Shown piece by piece: positions 8,859 through 17,036 of a stretch of DNA of 39,419 bases. The notes under the pieces were generated by a model. The model was given only the letters and a program-made list of their open reading frames with translations. It did not search any database and was not told where the DNA came from. The stretch lies in assembly GCA_032250895.1 (NCBI GenBank), contig JAVVEZ010000027.1, positions 1 to 39,419 on the forward strand. The letters are read 5' to 3'. Position 1 is the stretch's first letter; each line of letters starts with the position of its first letter. This stretch comes from JAVVEZ01 sp032250895. Lineage in GTDB: Bacteria > Pseudomonadota > Gammaproteobacteria > Pseudomonadales > Pseudohongiellaceae. Made by a program: the position numbers and the translations under genes.

Positions 8859-9383
8859 ATGAACCCGATCACCAGCTCTGAGCCAAGTGAAGCCATCAGC
8901 AAAAGTCAGCGCAAACGCGACATGGCGGCGCTTCGCGATCTTGGCCGGGAACTGACCGAAGCCAGCGCCACACTGCTTGCCAAGCTGACACTGCCGGCGA
9001 ATCTGCTGGAAGCCATTGCTGAATTCAAACGCCTGCCCAACAGCCATGGCGCCAAAAAAAGACAATTGCAGTATATCGGCAAGATCATGCGCGACATCGA
9101 CACGGAGGAAATCGAGAAGATTCTGGAACAATCAAAAAATAATGTAGAATTGCAAAAAAGAAAATTTCATGACGTGGAAAACATCCGGGACCAACTGCTC
9201 AGTGGTGACAGCAAGGTGCTGGACGAGCTGATCAGCGACTGCCCGGACGTCGATATTCAGCATGTTCGCCAGCTTGTTCGTCAAGGCCGAAAGGAGGAAA
9301 GTGAACACCGGGCACCTGTCGCCGGCAGAAAGCTGTTTCGCTATCTGCGGGAAACAATGGACGCAAATCAAGCACGCAAGTGA
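8859..9383 (+). CDS. darP: Ribosome-associated protein DarP (YjgA, DUF615)
   Basis: The 174-residue protein matches the YjgA/DUF615 family, named DarP for its role in late assembly of the 50S subunit. The start, KSQRKRDMAALRDLGRELTE, and the block LPNSHGAKKRQLQYIGKIMR are typical, and the protein is highly charged and helical. In many gammaproteobacteria it lies beside pmbA/tldE; here it follows ptsO by 82 bases, with a TATACT element at about 8800-8805, and converges on apbC with a 27-base gap that holds no clear terminator. Confidence 0.9.
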   Translation: MNPITSSEPSEAISKSQRKRDMAALRDLGRELTEASATLLAKLTLPANLLEAIAEFKRLPNSHGAKKRQLQYIGKIMRDIDTEEIEKILEQSKNNVELQKRKFHDVENIRDQLLSGDSKVLDELISDCPDVDIQHVRQLVRQGRKEESEHRAPVAGRKLFRYLRETMDANQARK

Positions 9384-9410
9384 ACGATTTGTCGTGTCTG
9401 GAATGTGATG

Positions 9411-10253
9411 TCAATCGTCGGAAACGCTGATGTTCGGCATGGCGTTTTGCTGCCGGACCGCAGAACCGGCAAGCTGCGCGGCCACTTTCCCGGCAATTTC
9501 GCGATAAATCGCGGCCACCTTGCTCTGCGGCGCCGCAAGCACCGCCGGAGTCCCCGCGTCACTTTGTTCGCGAATGCTGGCATCGAGCGGCAGTGAACCC
9601 AGCAGCTCCACGCCATAATTTCCTGCAATCCGCTGTGCACCCCCTTCGCCAAAAATATGTTCGGCATGGCCACAGGCACTGCAAATATGCAGCCCCATAT
9701 TCTCGACGATGCCAAGAATGGGTATGTCCACCTTGCGAAACATTTCAATGCCGCGTTTGGCATCCAACAGAGCCACATCCTGGGGCGTGGTCACGATCAC
9801 TGCACCGGTAACAGGAACCGACTGCGCCAGACTCAACTGAATATCCCCGGTTCCCGGCGGCATATCCACCACAAGGTAGTCCAGCTCCTGCCAGAGCGTG
9901 TCATTGAGTATCTGATTGAAGGCGCCCACGACCATGGGGCCGCGCCAGACCATGGCCTGATTTTCATCAACCAGAAAACCGACAGAATTACAGCTGAGGC
10001 CGTGGGCCTGAATCGGCACCATCTGATTGCCGTTGACGATTTCGGGTCTGGTGCCAGGCTTTACCCCTAACATCAAGGGCTGGCTGGGACCATAGATATC
10101 AGCATCAAAAAGCCCGACCTTCGCCCCTTGTTCTTTCAGGGCGAGGGCCAGATTGACGGCCGTGGTGGATTTGCCAACGCCGCCCTTGCCGGAAGCAACC
10201 ACGACAATATTGGTGATCCGGCTGAGATTGGGCTTCGTTTGGGAAGGGCTCAT
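9411..10253 (-). CDS. apbC: Iron-sulfur cluster carrier protein ApbC/Mrp
   Basis: Mrp/ApbC is a P-loop ATPase of the ParA/MinD superfamily that carries and delivers [4Fe-4S] clusters. This form is 280 residues with ATG at 10251-10253. A longer reading (to 10301) exists but would run into hppA and adds no family sequence. The deviant Walker A SGKGGVGKSTTAVN is near residue 22, switch II-like VVDMPPGTGD lies mid-protein, and the cluster-binding CSAC lies in GLHICSACGH. It lacks the N-terminal DUF59 domain of longer Mrp proteins. It starts right after the hppA stop. Confidence 0.92.
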   Translation of the reverse strand: MSPSQTKPNLSRITNIVVVASGKGGVGKSTTAVNLALALKEQGAKVGLFDADIYGPSQPLMLGVKPGTRPEIVNGNQMVPIQAHGLSCNSVGFLVDENQAMVWRGPMVVGAFNQILNDTLWQELDYLVVDMPPGTGDIQLSLAQSVPVTGAVIVTTPQDVALLDAKRGIEMFRKVDIPILGIVENMGLHICSACGHAEHIFGEGGAQRIAGNYGVELLGSLPLDASIREQSDAGTPAVLAAPQSKVAAIYREIAGKVAAQLAGSAVRQQNAMPNISVSDD

Positions 10254-10254
10254 A

Positions 10255-12396
10255 TTACAGCAGGATGCCACCGTAGTTGACAAAGAACGGGGCAAACACA
10301 AGGCTGAGAATTGCCGAGAGCTTGATCAGGATGTTCAGCGAAGGACCGGAGGTATCTTTCAGCGGATCGCCAACGGTATCACCCACCACGGCGGCCTTGT
10401 GCGCATCCGAACCCTTGCCACCCAGATTGCCGGCTTCAATGTATTTCTTGGCATTGTCCCAGGCTCCGCCACTGTTGGAGGATGAAATCGCCAGAACACC
10501 ACCGGCCACCAGTGAGCCCGCCAGGATGCCGGCAACCGCCTGTACCCCAAACAGATAGCCCACTACCAGCGGCGTGCCCATGATCAGCACGCCCGGGGCG
10601 ATCATCTCGCGCAGGGCGGCCTTGGTCGAAATGGCCACACAGCGGCCATATTCAGGCTTGCCCTGGCCTTCCATGATACCCGGAATTTCCCGGAACTGGC
10701 GGCGCACTTCCTCGATCATGTCAAAGGCAGCGGCACCCACCGACTTCATGGTCATGGCCGTAAACAGGAAGGGCAGTACCGCGCCAACGAACAGGCTGGT
10801 AAAAATCAGCGGATCCAGCAGGTTGATGGAGGTCAGCAGACTGTAATCAGGGCCATTGATCTCTCTCAGCAGGTTTTCCGAATGGGTCAGGAAGGCCCCG
10901 AACAGGGCCAGCGACGTCAGGATCGCAGCACCAATGGCAAAGCCCTTGCCAATGGCCGCTGTGGTATTACCGGCAGAATCCAGGATATCGGTGCGGCGAC
11001 GCACTTCCTTGTCCAGACCCACCATCTCCGCAATACCGCCCGCATTATCGGCAACCGGGCCATAGGCATCGATGGTCAGGGCAATCACCAGGGTACCCAG
11101 CATGCCCAGAGAGGCAATGGCAATCCCGTACATATCAGCCAGATTCCAGGATACGAAGATGCACACGGCAATGGCCAGATAGGGCAGAACGGAACTCTTG
11201 TAACCCAGCGCCAGGCCAAAAATGATGTTGGTTGCCGCGCCGGTTTCACAGGACCTGGCAATATCCTTGACCGGCTGATACTGGTCCGAGGTGTAGTATT
11301 CGGTCAGCAATCCCACGACCAGGCCGGCCAGCAGGCCGGAGAAGAAACACCAGTAAACGCCCAGACTGGTATATTCCGCCCCATTGATGACAAAGGTCCC
11401 GGGGATCAATGCCACGGTGACGAAATACATGACAACCGCCATGATGGCGCTGGAAATCATCAGCAGCCTTTTCAACGCAGGCGCCACATCAGCCTCGGTT
11501 TTCACTGTCACCAGAACCTTGGTGAGCAGACTCACCGGGATGCCAACGGCGGTGATCATGATGGGATAAAGCAGAGCATTGATATCCCCGGCAAAAGCCA
11601 GCGCACTGATGACCAGCGCGGCGCAGGTGCTCTCCGCGCAGGAACCGAAGAGGTCGGCACCCATACCCGCCACGTCACCGACATTATCACCCACATTATC
11701 CGCGATGACTGCCGGGTTTCTGGGGTCGTCTTCAGGGATGCCCTTTTCCACCTTGCCCACGAGGTCTGCGCCCACGTCGGCGGCCTTGGTAAAGATACCG
11801 CCGCCCACCCTGGCAAACAGGGCAATGGACGAACCGCCCAAACCAAAACCGGCAATGATTTCCATCAGAACATTGGTCGGCACTCTGCTGCCTACCATGG
11901 CGTCCATCACCAGGTAGATCAAAACCAGGCCCAGAGTTGCCAGACCCACCAGGGCAAAGCCCATGACCGCCCCGGAGTTGAGCGCCACGGCAAAGGCATC
12001 GGCGATGCTGTTGCGGGCGGAGACAGTGGTTCGGGCATTGCCGGCGGTAGCGATTTTCATGCCGATATAACCGGAAATAATCGAAATCAGCGCGCCAAAC
12101 AGGAAGGCGGCTGCGGTATAGACCCCTTCGCTGACATTCTCGGTGTGATGATCGTCAACCAGAAGCCCGATCACTGCGGCAAAGCCCAGCATGAAAATGA
12201 CCAGAAACTTGTATTCCTGCATCAGAAAAGCCATGGCGCCCTCGGAAATCGCGCCATGAATCGTGCGCAGACGCCCTGCCGGCTCGGGATCAAGGCCCAG
12301 GTCAAGAGGAATGGCTGTCACTTTTTTCATATAGAAAAAAGCAACCCCGATCCCCAGCAAGGACAGGAAAACTATCGTATAAATTGACCCAGCCAT
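10255..12396 (-). CDS. hppA: Membrane-bound ion-translocating pyrophosphatase (predicted K+-dependent, H+-pumping)
   Basis: This 713-residue polytopic protein hydrolyses cytoplasmic pyrophosphate and pumps cations across the inner membrane. The substrate-binding motif DVGADLVGKVE is at 208-218, followed by the acidic DNVGDNVGDVAG loop (233-244). The K+-dependence signature GNTTAAIG (476-483) has Ala480 and Gly483 where K+-independent enzymes have Lys and Thr. The ion-gate helix reads ADLFGSCAE: Asp248 with the glutamate at +7 (Glu255), as in plant H+-PPase, instead of +3 as in Thermotoga Na+-PPase. The inference is a K+-dependent H+ pump. It is transcribed together with apbC. Confidence 0.93.
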   Translation of the reverse strand: MAGSIYTIVFLSLLGIGVAFFYMKKVTAIPLDLGLDPEPAGRLRTIHGAISEGAMAFLMQEYKFLVIFMLGFAAVIGLLVDDHHTENVSEGVYTAAAFLFGALISIISGYIGMKIATAGNARTTVSARNSIADAFAVALNSGAVMGFALVGLATLGLVLIYLVMDAMVGSRVPTNVLMEIIAGFGLGGSSIALFARVGGGIFTKAADVGADLVGKVEKGIPEDDPRNPAVIADNVGDNVGDVAGMGADLFGSCAESTCAALVISALAFAGDINALLYPIMITAVGIPVSLLTKVLVTVKTEADVAPALKRLLMISSAIMAVVMYFVTVALIPGTFVINGAEYTSLGVYWCFFSGLLAGLVVGLLTEYYTSDQYQPVKDIARSCETGAATNIIFGLALGYKSSVLPYLAIAVCIFVSWNLADMYGIAIASLGMLGTLVIALTIDAYGPVADNAGGIAEMVGLDKEVRRRTDILDSAGNTTAAIGKGFAIGAAILTSLALFGAFLTHSENLLREINGPDYSLLTSINLLDPLIFTSLFVGAVLPFLFTAMTMKSVGAAAFDMIEEVRRQFREIPGIMEGQGKPEYGRCVAISTKAALREMIAPGVLIMGTPLVVGYLFGVQAVAGILAGSLVAGGVLAISSSNSGGAWDNAKKYIEAGNLGGKGSDAHKAAVVGDTVGDPLKDTSGPSLNILIKLSAILSLVFAPFFVNYGGILL

Positions 12397-12534
12397 TTAT
12401 TCTTCTCCACTTTCTATCTCTGGTTGCTAAAAAATTCGCGCACTTTACCACAAGGGCTTTGACAAACAAAGCCTGACGCTCATGGGAAAGCCCCTAGGGA
12501 AACCGTGCCTTGACAGGCATGCCGGCACATCGGC

Positions 12535-12729
12535 TTATTCTTGTTTTTTCCTGTCTTTGTTTTTCTTCTTCCTGCTGAAAAGCGCTTTCAGCCCTGCGAC
12601 TGGAGTGAATTCAGGATCAGCGGCTTCCCGGGCGACCTTGAACGCATTGCGGATACCCTTGACCCTGGCCTCTTTGCGCTCATGGCGCAGACGCTCACGA
12701 GCGCTGTCAAAATCAACAATCCTGCTCAT
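12535..12729 (-). CDS. Small basic protein of unknown function
   Basis: This encodes 64 residues beginning MSRIVDFDSARERLRHERKE and ending in a lysine-rich tail (FSRKKKNKDRKKQE). More than a third of the residues are charged, and no signal or membrane segment is present. It starts 4 bases after the stop of the lipoprotein gene upstream, so the two are probably one operon. I do not recognise a named family; the charged helical N-terminus and basic tail would suit nucleic-acid or ribosome contact, but that is only a guess. Confidence 0.65.
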   Translation of the reverse strand: MSRIVDFDSARERLRHERKEARVKGIRNAFKVAREAADPEFTPVAGLKALFSRKKKNKDRKKQE

Positions 12730-12733
12730 CGGC

Positions 12734-13369
12734 TTACTGATCTCCTCCCAACAGTGCCTCCGCCTGCTGCTGGAGGCGAAGCTTCTCCGCTTCCAGCGTT
12801 TCCAGCCGTGCCTTGTCCAGCGCCTGAACCGGCCGGGCAGTCATGGGGTCAGTCGAGGTGTACTTCTGCTGTTCGGCATTCAGGGCCTGCAACAGGGCTT
12901 CCGCCGCCGACACGGCCTGCCGCAGAGACGCCGTGGCAGATTCAACATTCGCGGTATCCGCATTGACCGCAGCAATCTGCTTGCGCAGTTCCTGGATTCT
13001 TGCCTGTTGCCTGGCTACTTCTTCCGCCCTGGCAGCCTGCTGACGCTGCCGAACCCTTTCGGCCTCACGAGCGGCCTCACGTTCCGCTTCCTGACGGGCG
13101 ATTTCAGCCTGCCTGCGAGCCTCTTCTGCGGCCTGGGCGGCAGCCGCTGCCTGTTCGCGTTCCTCGCGGACCTTTTGCTCTGCCAAAGCCTGTTGCCGGG
13201 CCTCCTCTTCACGTTCGCGGATACGCTGGGCTTCGAGCTCTGCGGCTGCCTGCGCCCGGGATGACTCACTGTAGCCTGTATTACCGGTACCCGCGCAGCC
13301 CGCCAGAAAAAGAACCAGCAACAGCAAACAGGCCGGGAACGTCCCAAAATAATGACGATAACGAGTCAT
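12734..13369 (-). CDS. Coiled-coil lipoprotein of unknown function
   Basis: This 211-residue protein has a lipoprotein signal (MTRYRHYFGTFPACLLLLVL then FLAGC, lipidated Cys25). It is followed by a long Ala/Glu/Arg/Gln-rich stretch (about residues 40-140) that should form a continuous alpha-helix or coiled coil, and a C-terminal helical region. The ATG at 13367-13369 has a clear GGGGAGAGG ribosome-binding site; a longer reading to 13468 has no signal peptide at its start and is unlikely. Residue pattern resembles helical periplasmic spacer proteins, but no specific family is recognised. Confidence 0.75.
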   Translation of the reverse strand: MTRYRHYFGTFPACLLLLVLFLAGCAGTGNTGYSESSRAQAAAELEAQRIREREEEARQQALAEQKVREEREQAAAAAQAAEEARRQAEIARQEAEREAAREAERVRQRQQAARAEEVARQQARIQELRKQIAAVNADTANVESATASLRQAVSAAEALLQALNAEQQKYTSTDPMTARPVQALDKARLETLEAEKLRLQQQAEALLGGDQ

Positions 13370-13433
13370 GACCTCTCCCCTGTCCAACTTGAACCCAATC
13401 CGGCGAGCACGTGTCGACCGGTAACAATTACGG

Positions 13434-13463
13434 TTGCCAACTGCATTTGAGAGCGCATAATAC
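13434..13463 (+). promoter_or_regulatory. Candidate sigma-70 promoter for the 13497 operon
   Basis: TTGCCA (13434-13439) and TAATAC (13458-13463) are separated by 18 bases, and the predicted start of transcription is about 25 bases before the ATG at 13497. It lies in the 127-base divergent region shared with the lipoprotein gene. This is a pattern match only. Confidence 0.35.
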
Positions 13464-13496
13464 CCCATATCCGCAAACCAGACTAATTTCCATTAC

Positions 13497-14840
13497 ATGC
13501 TCAAACCCATCCTGACGTCCCTGCTGGTCCTGCTCCTGAGCGCCCCTGTCGTATTACTCATCCTTGCCATCGACAAGGACCCCAGCGCAGCGCCGGATGC
13601 GACGCCCAGCCAGGCCAGAACAGATGAAATCCAGCAACTCCTGATTGACAAGGATCCCCGCCGGGCATTGCAGCATCAAACCCAGACCCTGCATCTGACC
13701 GAAGCGGAGGTCAACGCCCTGCTGAACTATTCCCTGGACAATATTTCACAATTGAACAAGCTTTCCGGCAAGGTCGACATTCAGCCCGGGGAGGCCAGAA
13801 TTTCTCTTAGCTTCATGATTCCCGAGAACCCTTTCGGCCAGTATATAAACCTTGGTCTGACCCTGTCCCCGGCCGGGAATTCGCTCACTGTGCAAAGTCT
13901 CGAATTGGGGTCACTGAATATTCCAGGCGCCCTGTTTGGTCCCTTGCTTGATGTCGGGCAGGACTATTTTCAGAAGGACAACAAACTCCTTTTCCTGAAT
14001 ACCCTCGCCGAGGCTGTCGAGAAGGTTTCCCTGCATGAACATGCCCTGGACCTGACCTTCAACTGGGAATCCCAGCGCCTTGACAAGCTCCGCGAACAGG
14101 CCCAGCAGCTGTTCATCAGCGATCAGGAAAAGGAGAGATTGCGGCGTTATTATGCCCGTATCGGGGAGATATCCTGGAGTTTCCCGGCTGACCAGCGCCG
14201 GGTGGCACTCAATGATTTCCTGCAGCCACTCTTCCTGACAGCATTGGACAACAGCCGCAAAGGTGAAAACCCCTCTGATGAAAACCGGGCACTGCTGCTT
14301 GCGATGACGATCTACCTCACCGACCTGGAACTGAGCGACTTTACCGGTCCCGGCGAGCCTGATCAAAGCCCGGCACCCCGTACCCTGGATGTCAGAATCG
14401 AATCACGACGGGATCTGGCCCAGCACATCGTGGCGTCAGCCGCCATCTCGGCCTCTGCCGGTGCCGGTATCGCTGACCTGCTTTCCATTTACAAGGAGGT
14501 TTATGATTCCCGATATGAAACCGGCTTCAGCTTTTCTGATCTTACGGCCAGTCAGGTTGGAACCAGCCTCGGCCGCCTGGCCAGCCAGAACCACAGCTCA
14601 GCCCTTGCCTTGCAGAAACTGATGAGCGCAGCCACGAGCGACAGCGATTACATGCCACCCGTGGGAAAAATGGACGGCATTACTGAACAGGAGTTTCTGA
14701 GCCAATATGGCAGTCGCACATCCGCCGAATATCAGCAACGACTGGTGGAAATCTCGGCTGGCATACAGTCCCGCCCGGTTTTTCAGGCCCTTGCCGACCA
14801 GATTGAATTCCAGTCCGTCGAGACCTTGCCCACGCCATGA
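13497..14840 (+). CDS. Membrane-anchored periplasmic protein of unknown function
   Basis: This encodes 447 residues. An N-terminal hydrophobic helix (about residues 5-24, ILTSLLVLLLSAPVVLLILA) is followed by an acidic soluble region, so it is probably an inner-membrane-anchored periplasmic protein. The segment LTEAEVNALLNYSL (about 67-80) resembles the start of DUF2140-like domains, but the rest does not let me assign a family. The C-terminal third (about 290-400) has ISASAGAGIADLLSIYKEV and a conserved-looking FSFSDLTASQVG. It overlaps the DksA-like gene by 4 bases, so it heads a four-gene unit with that gene, the PLP enzyme and the Rieske protein. Confidence 0.7.
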   Translation: MLKPILTSLLVLLLSAPVVLLILAIDKDPSAAPDATPSQARTDEIQQLLIDKDPRRALQHQTQTLHLTEAEVNALLNYSLDNISQLNKLSGKVDIQPGEARISLSFMIPENPFGQYINLGLTLSPAGNSLTVQSLELGSLNIPGALFGPLLDVGQDYFQKDNKLLFLNTLAEAVEKVSLHEHALDLTFNWESQRLDKLREQAQQLFISDQEKERLRRYYARIGEISWSFPADQRRVALNDFLQPLFLTALDNSRKGENPSDENRALLLAMTIYLTDLELSDFTGPGEPDQSPAPRTLDVRIESRRDLAQHIVASAAISASAGAGIADLLSIYKEVYDSRYETGFSFSDLTASQVGTSLGRLASQNHSSALALQKLMSAATSDSDYMPPVGKMDGITEQEFLSQYGSRTSAEYQQRLVEISAGIQSRPVFQALADQIEFQSVETLPTP

Positions 14841-15223
14841 TTCCTCCCGAGCCCGACATGAAACAACTTGAGCATTTTCGGCACCAGCTGATGAAACTGC
14901 GGGAAGACCTGCAGGCTCAGTATGATCTCGGCGAAAGCTCCGGCGATACTGTGGTTCTGGACCAGAGCAAGGTGGGACGACTCTCACGCATGGATGCCAT
15001 GCAGCAGCAACAAATGGCAAAATCAAATCTGGTCAAAACCACAAACCGTCTACGCCGGGTCAACCGGGCCCTGGCCAAAGTCGAAAGCGGTGATTTCGGC
15101 TATTGTGAGGAATGCGGCGAAAACATTGCCCCGGCCCGCCTCCAGGTGCAACCTGAAGCGCCCCTTTGCCTGGCCTGTCAGAGTTCTTCAGAGCTTTCCC
15201 AGGGAAACGCTGAAGGAGTATGA
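14837..15223 (+). CDS. DksA/TraR-family zinc-finger protein without the acidic tip
   Basis: A 128-residue protein with a predicted helical hairpin (about residues 10-85) and a C-terminal four-cysteine zinc finger, CEEC...CLAC (C-x2-C, 17 residues, C-x2-C), near residues 94-116. Canonical DksA carries the motif DxxDxA at the coiled-coil tip, needed for action on RNA polymerase. Here the same region reads LDQSKVGRLSRMDAMQ, which lacks it. It is therefore a DksA paralogue, probably RNA-polymerase-binding, with an unknown or altered output. The true dksA is at 17037. ATGA overlaps link it to genes on both sides. Confidence 0.85.
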   Translation: MIPPEPDMKQLEHFRHQLMKLREDLQAQYDLGESSGDTVVLDQSKVGRLSRMDAMQQQQMAKSNLVKTTNRLRRVNRALAKVESGDFGYCEECGENIAPARLQVQPEAPLCLACQSSSELSQGNAEGV

Positions 15224-16488
15224 TACGCAGTCCTGAAAAAGCTCCTGGAAATATCACTGTGGGAAACAAACACTTCACCAGCACCGCCCTGCATTCCGAC
15301 CGCGCCGGCAAGCCCGAGCATGGGGTTCTGCACAAGCCGATTCATACCTCGGTGGCCTTTGCCTATGAGGATGCCCGGGAACTGGCGGAAGTCTTCCAGG
15401 GCAAACGCAGCGGCTATGCCTATGGTCGCCAGAACAATCCGACCATCGAAGCCCTGGCACAGAAAATCACCCACATGGAAGAAGGCCTAGCCACCGTGGT
15501 GTTCGGAACGGGCATGGCCGCCATCGGCTCCAGTTTGCTGGCACTCTTGCGCCGCGGGGACCACATCGTCTCCAGCGCCTTTCTGTTCGGCAACACCAAC
15601 AGCCTGTTCAATACCCTCGCAGAATTCGGGGTTGACGTGAGCTTTGTGGATGCCACCGACGCGGCCAATGTGGGGGCTGCCCTCAGGGCGAATACCCGCC
15701 TGGTGTTTGTGGAAACCATTGCCAATCCCGTCACCCAGATAGCCGATCTGGCGGCCATTGGTGAGCTTTGCGCGGCCAAAAACATTCTGTACTGCGTGGA
15801 TAACACCATGACATCCCCGTACCTGTTCCAACCCGTGAAGGTCAAGGCAAGCCTGATCATCAATGCGCTGACCAAATACATCGGCGGTCACGGCAATGCC
15901 CTGGGCGGCAGCATTACCGATACCGGTCTGTATGACTGGTCCAGGTATCCGAACATTTACGACAATTACAAAAAAAGCGCTCCGGAACTCTGGGGAATCA
16001 CCCAGATTCGTAAAAAAGGACTGCGGGATTTCGGCGCAGCGCTGGCACCGGAAGCGGCCCATCATATTTCCGTAGGCTCTGACACCCTGAGTCTGCGCAT
16101 GGACAAATCCTGCCACAATGCCCAGGCTCTGGCCGATTTCTGCAGAACGCATCCCAAGGTCAGGAAAGTTTTTTATCCAGGACTGGACGATCATCCCCAG
16201 CACATCAGGGCGCAGCAGCTTTTCAGACATTTCGGCGCCCTCCTCAGCATCGAACTGGACGCTGGCGTGGATTGCTTCGATTTTCTCAATGCCCTGCAAC
16301 TGGTCGTCATTTCCAGCAATCTTGGCGATACCCGTACACTGGGCATACCGGTAGCCCATACCATTTATTTTGAAATGGGGGCGGAACGCCGGGCCTCCAT
16401 GGGCGTCGCCGATTCGCTGGTGCGGCTATCCATCGGCATCGAAGACACCGAGGATCTGCTGGATGATTTCAGGCAGGCCCTGGCCTGA
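15220..16488 (+). CDS. PLP-dependent Cys/Met metabolism enzyme (cystathionine gamma-synthase family)
   Basis: A 422-residue fold-type I PLP enzyme of the Cys/Met metabolism family. The substrate/PLP loop YAYGRQNNPTIEALA (about 66-80), VFGTGMAAI (about 94-102), the PLP-binding Asp in YCVDNTMTSP (191-200) and the Schiff-base lysine in NALTKYIGGHGNALGG (Lys219) are all present, so it should be catalytically competent. Sequence alone does not decide between cystathionine gamma-synthase, O-succinylhomoserine sulfhydrylase and gamma-lyase activity. It overlaps the DksA-like gene by 4 bases and precedes the Rieske gene by 15 bases. Confidence 0.88.
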   Translation: MIRSPEKAPGNITVGNKHFTSTALHSDRAGKPEHGVLHKPIHTSVAFAYEDARELAEVFQGKRSGYAYGRQNNPTIEALAQKITHMEEGLATVVFGTGMAAIGSSLLALLRRGDHIVSSAFLFGNTNSLFNTLAEFGVDVSFVDATDAANVGAALRANTRLVFVETIANPVTQIADLAAIGELCAAKNILYCVDNTMTSPYLFQPVKVKASLIINALTKYIGGHGNALGGSITDTGLYDWSRYPNIYDNYKKSAPELWGITQIRKKGLRDFGAALAPEAAHHISVGSDTLSLRMDKSCHNAQALADFCRTHPKVRKVFYPGLDDHPQHIRAQQLFRHFGALLSIELDAGVDCFDFLNALQLVVISSNLGDTRTLGIPVAHTIYFEMGAERRASMGVADSLVRLSIGIEDTEDLLDDFRQALA

Positions 16489-16503
16489 GATACCGGGCTT
16501 GGA

Positions 16504-16875
16504 ATGGCCATCACACTCTGCCACATCGATGACATCCCCGAGGCTGGCGCCCGCAGCTTTGCATTGCCGCAGGCTCTGGTTTTTGCGGTAAAGAAGGACG
16601 GCGAGGTGTTTGTATATCTGAACCGCTGCCCCCATCTGGGCATTCCCCTGGAATGGCAGCAAAACGAGTTTCTGGACAATGATCACTTTTTTATCCGCTG
16701 TTCCACCCATGGTGCGCTCTTTGTCATGACGACCGGCGAATGCATTCAAGGCCCGTGCCGTGGGGAAAGCCTGTGGTCCATAGACCACAGGCTCGATGCG
16801 GGCTTCATCACGCTACAGGAAGACGATCTGCCCGCAAGCATCGCACCCGAGCCGGGAAGCCCTGATCAGCACTGA
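16504..16875 (+). CDS. Rieske [2Fe-2S] domain protein
   Basis: A 123-residue single-domain Rieske protein. The two cluster-binding motifs are complete: Cys42-x-His44 in RCPHLGIPL and Cys66-x2-His69 in CSTHGALF. It resembles the small soluble NirD/ferredoxin-like electron carriers and has no signal or membrane segment. It is last in the run from 13497. The partner enzyme is not obvious; association with the PLP enzyme is by position only. Confidence 0.88.
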   Translation: MAITLCHIDDIPEAGARSFALPQALVFAVKKDGEVFVYLNRCPHLGIPLEWQQNEFLDNDHFFIRCSTHGALFVMTTGECIQGPCRGESLWSIDHRLDAGFITLQEDDLPASIAPEPGSPDQH

Positions 16876-17036
16876 GCCGGTGCTGAACCTGCAAACACAT
16901 ATTCACACCTTTTTATGGCGCACACTGCAATAATCTGGTAGCGTAGCGTGCCTATTTTTTTAGACTCCTCGTTGACAGGAAAAGGCTTTATTCATTATTC
17001 AGGTCGTACAAGACGTCAATTCCACGAGACTCAGCA

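Noticed and set aside
9384..9410. A bidirectional terminator between darP and apbC
   Set aside because: The 27 bases show no hairpin of useful length and no T-run.
10882..12387. A 501-codon frame on the plus strand
   Set aside because: It is the antisense shadow of hppA; its His/Gln/Asn-rich composition and lack of any family motif are typical of a shadow frame.
16972..16998. TTGACA with CATTAT as a dksA promoter
   Set aside because: Spacing is only 15 bases and the -10 is poor; not strong enough to list as a feature.
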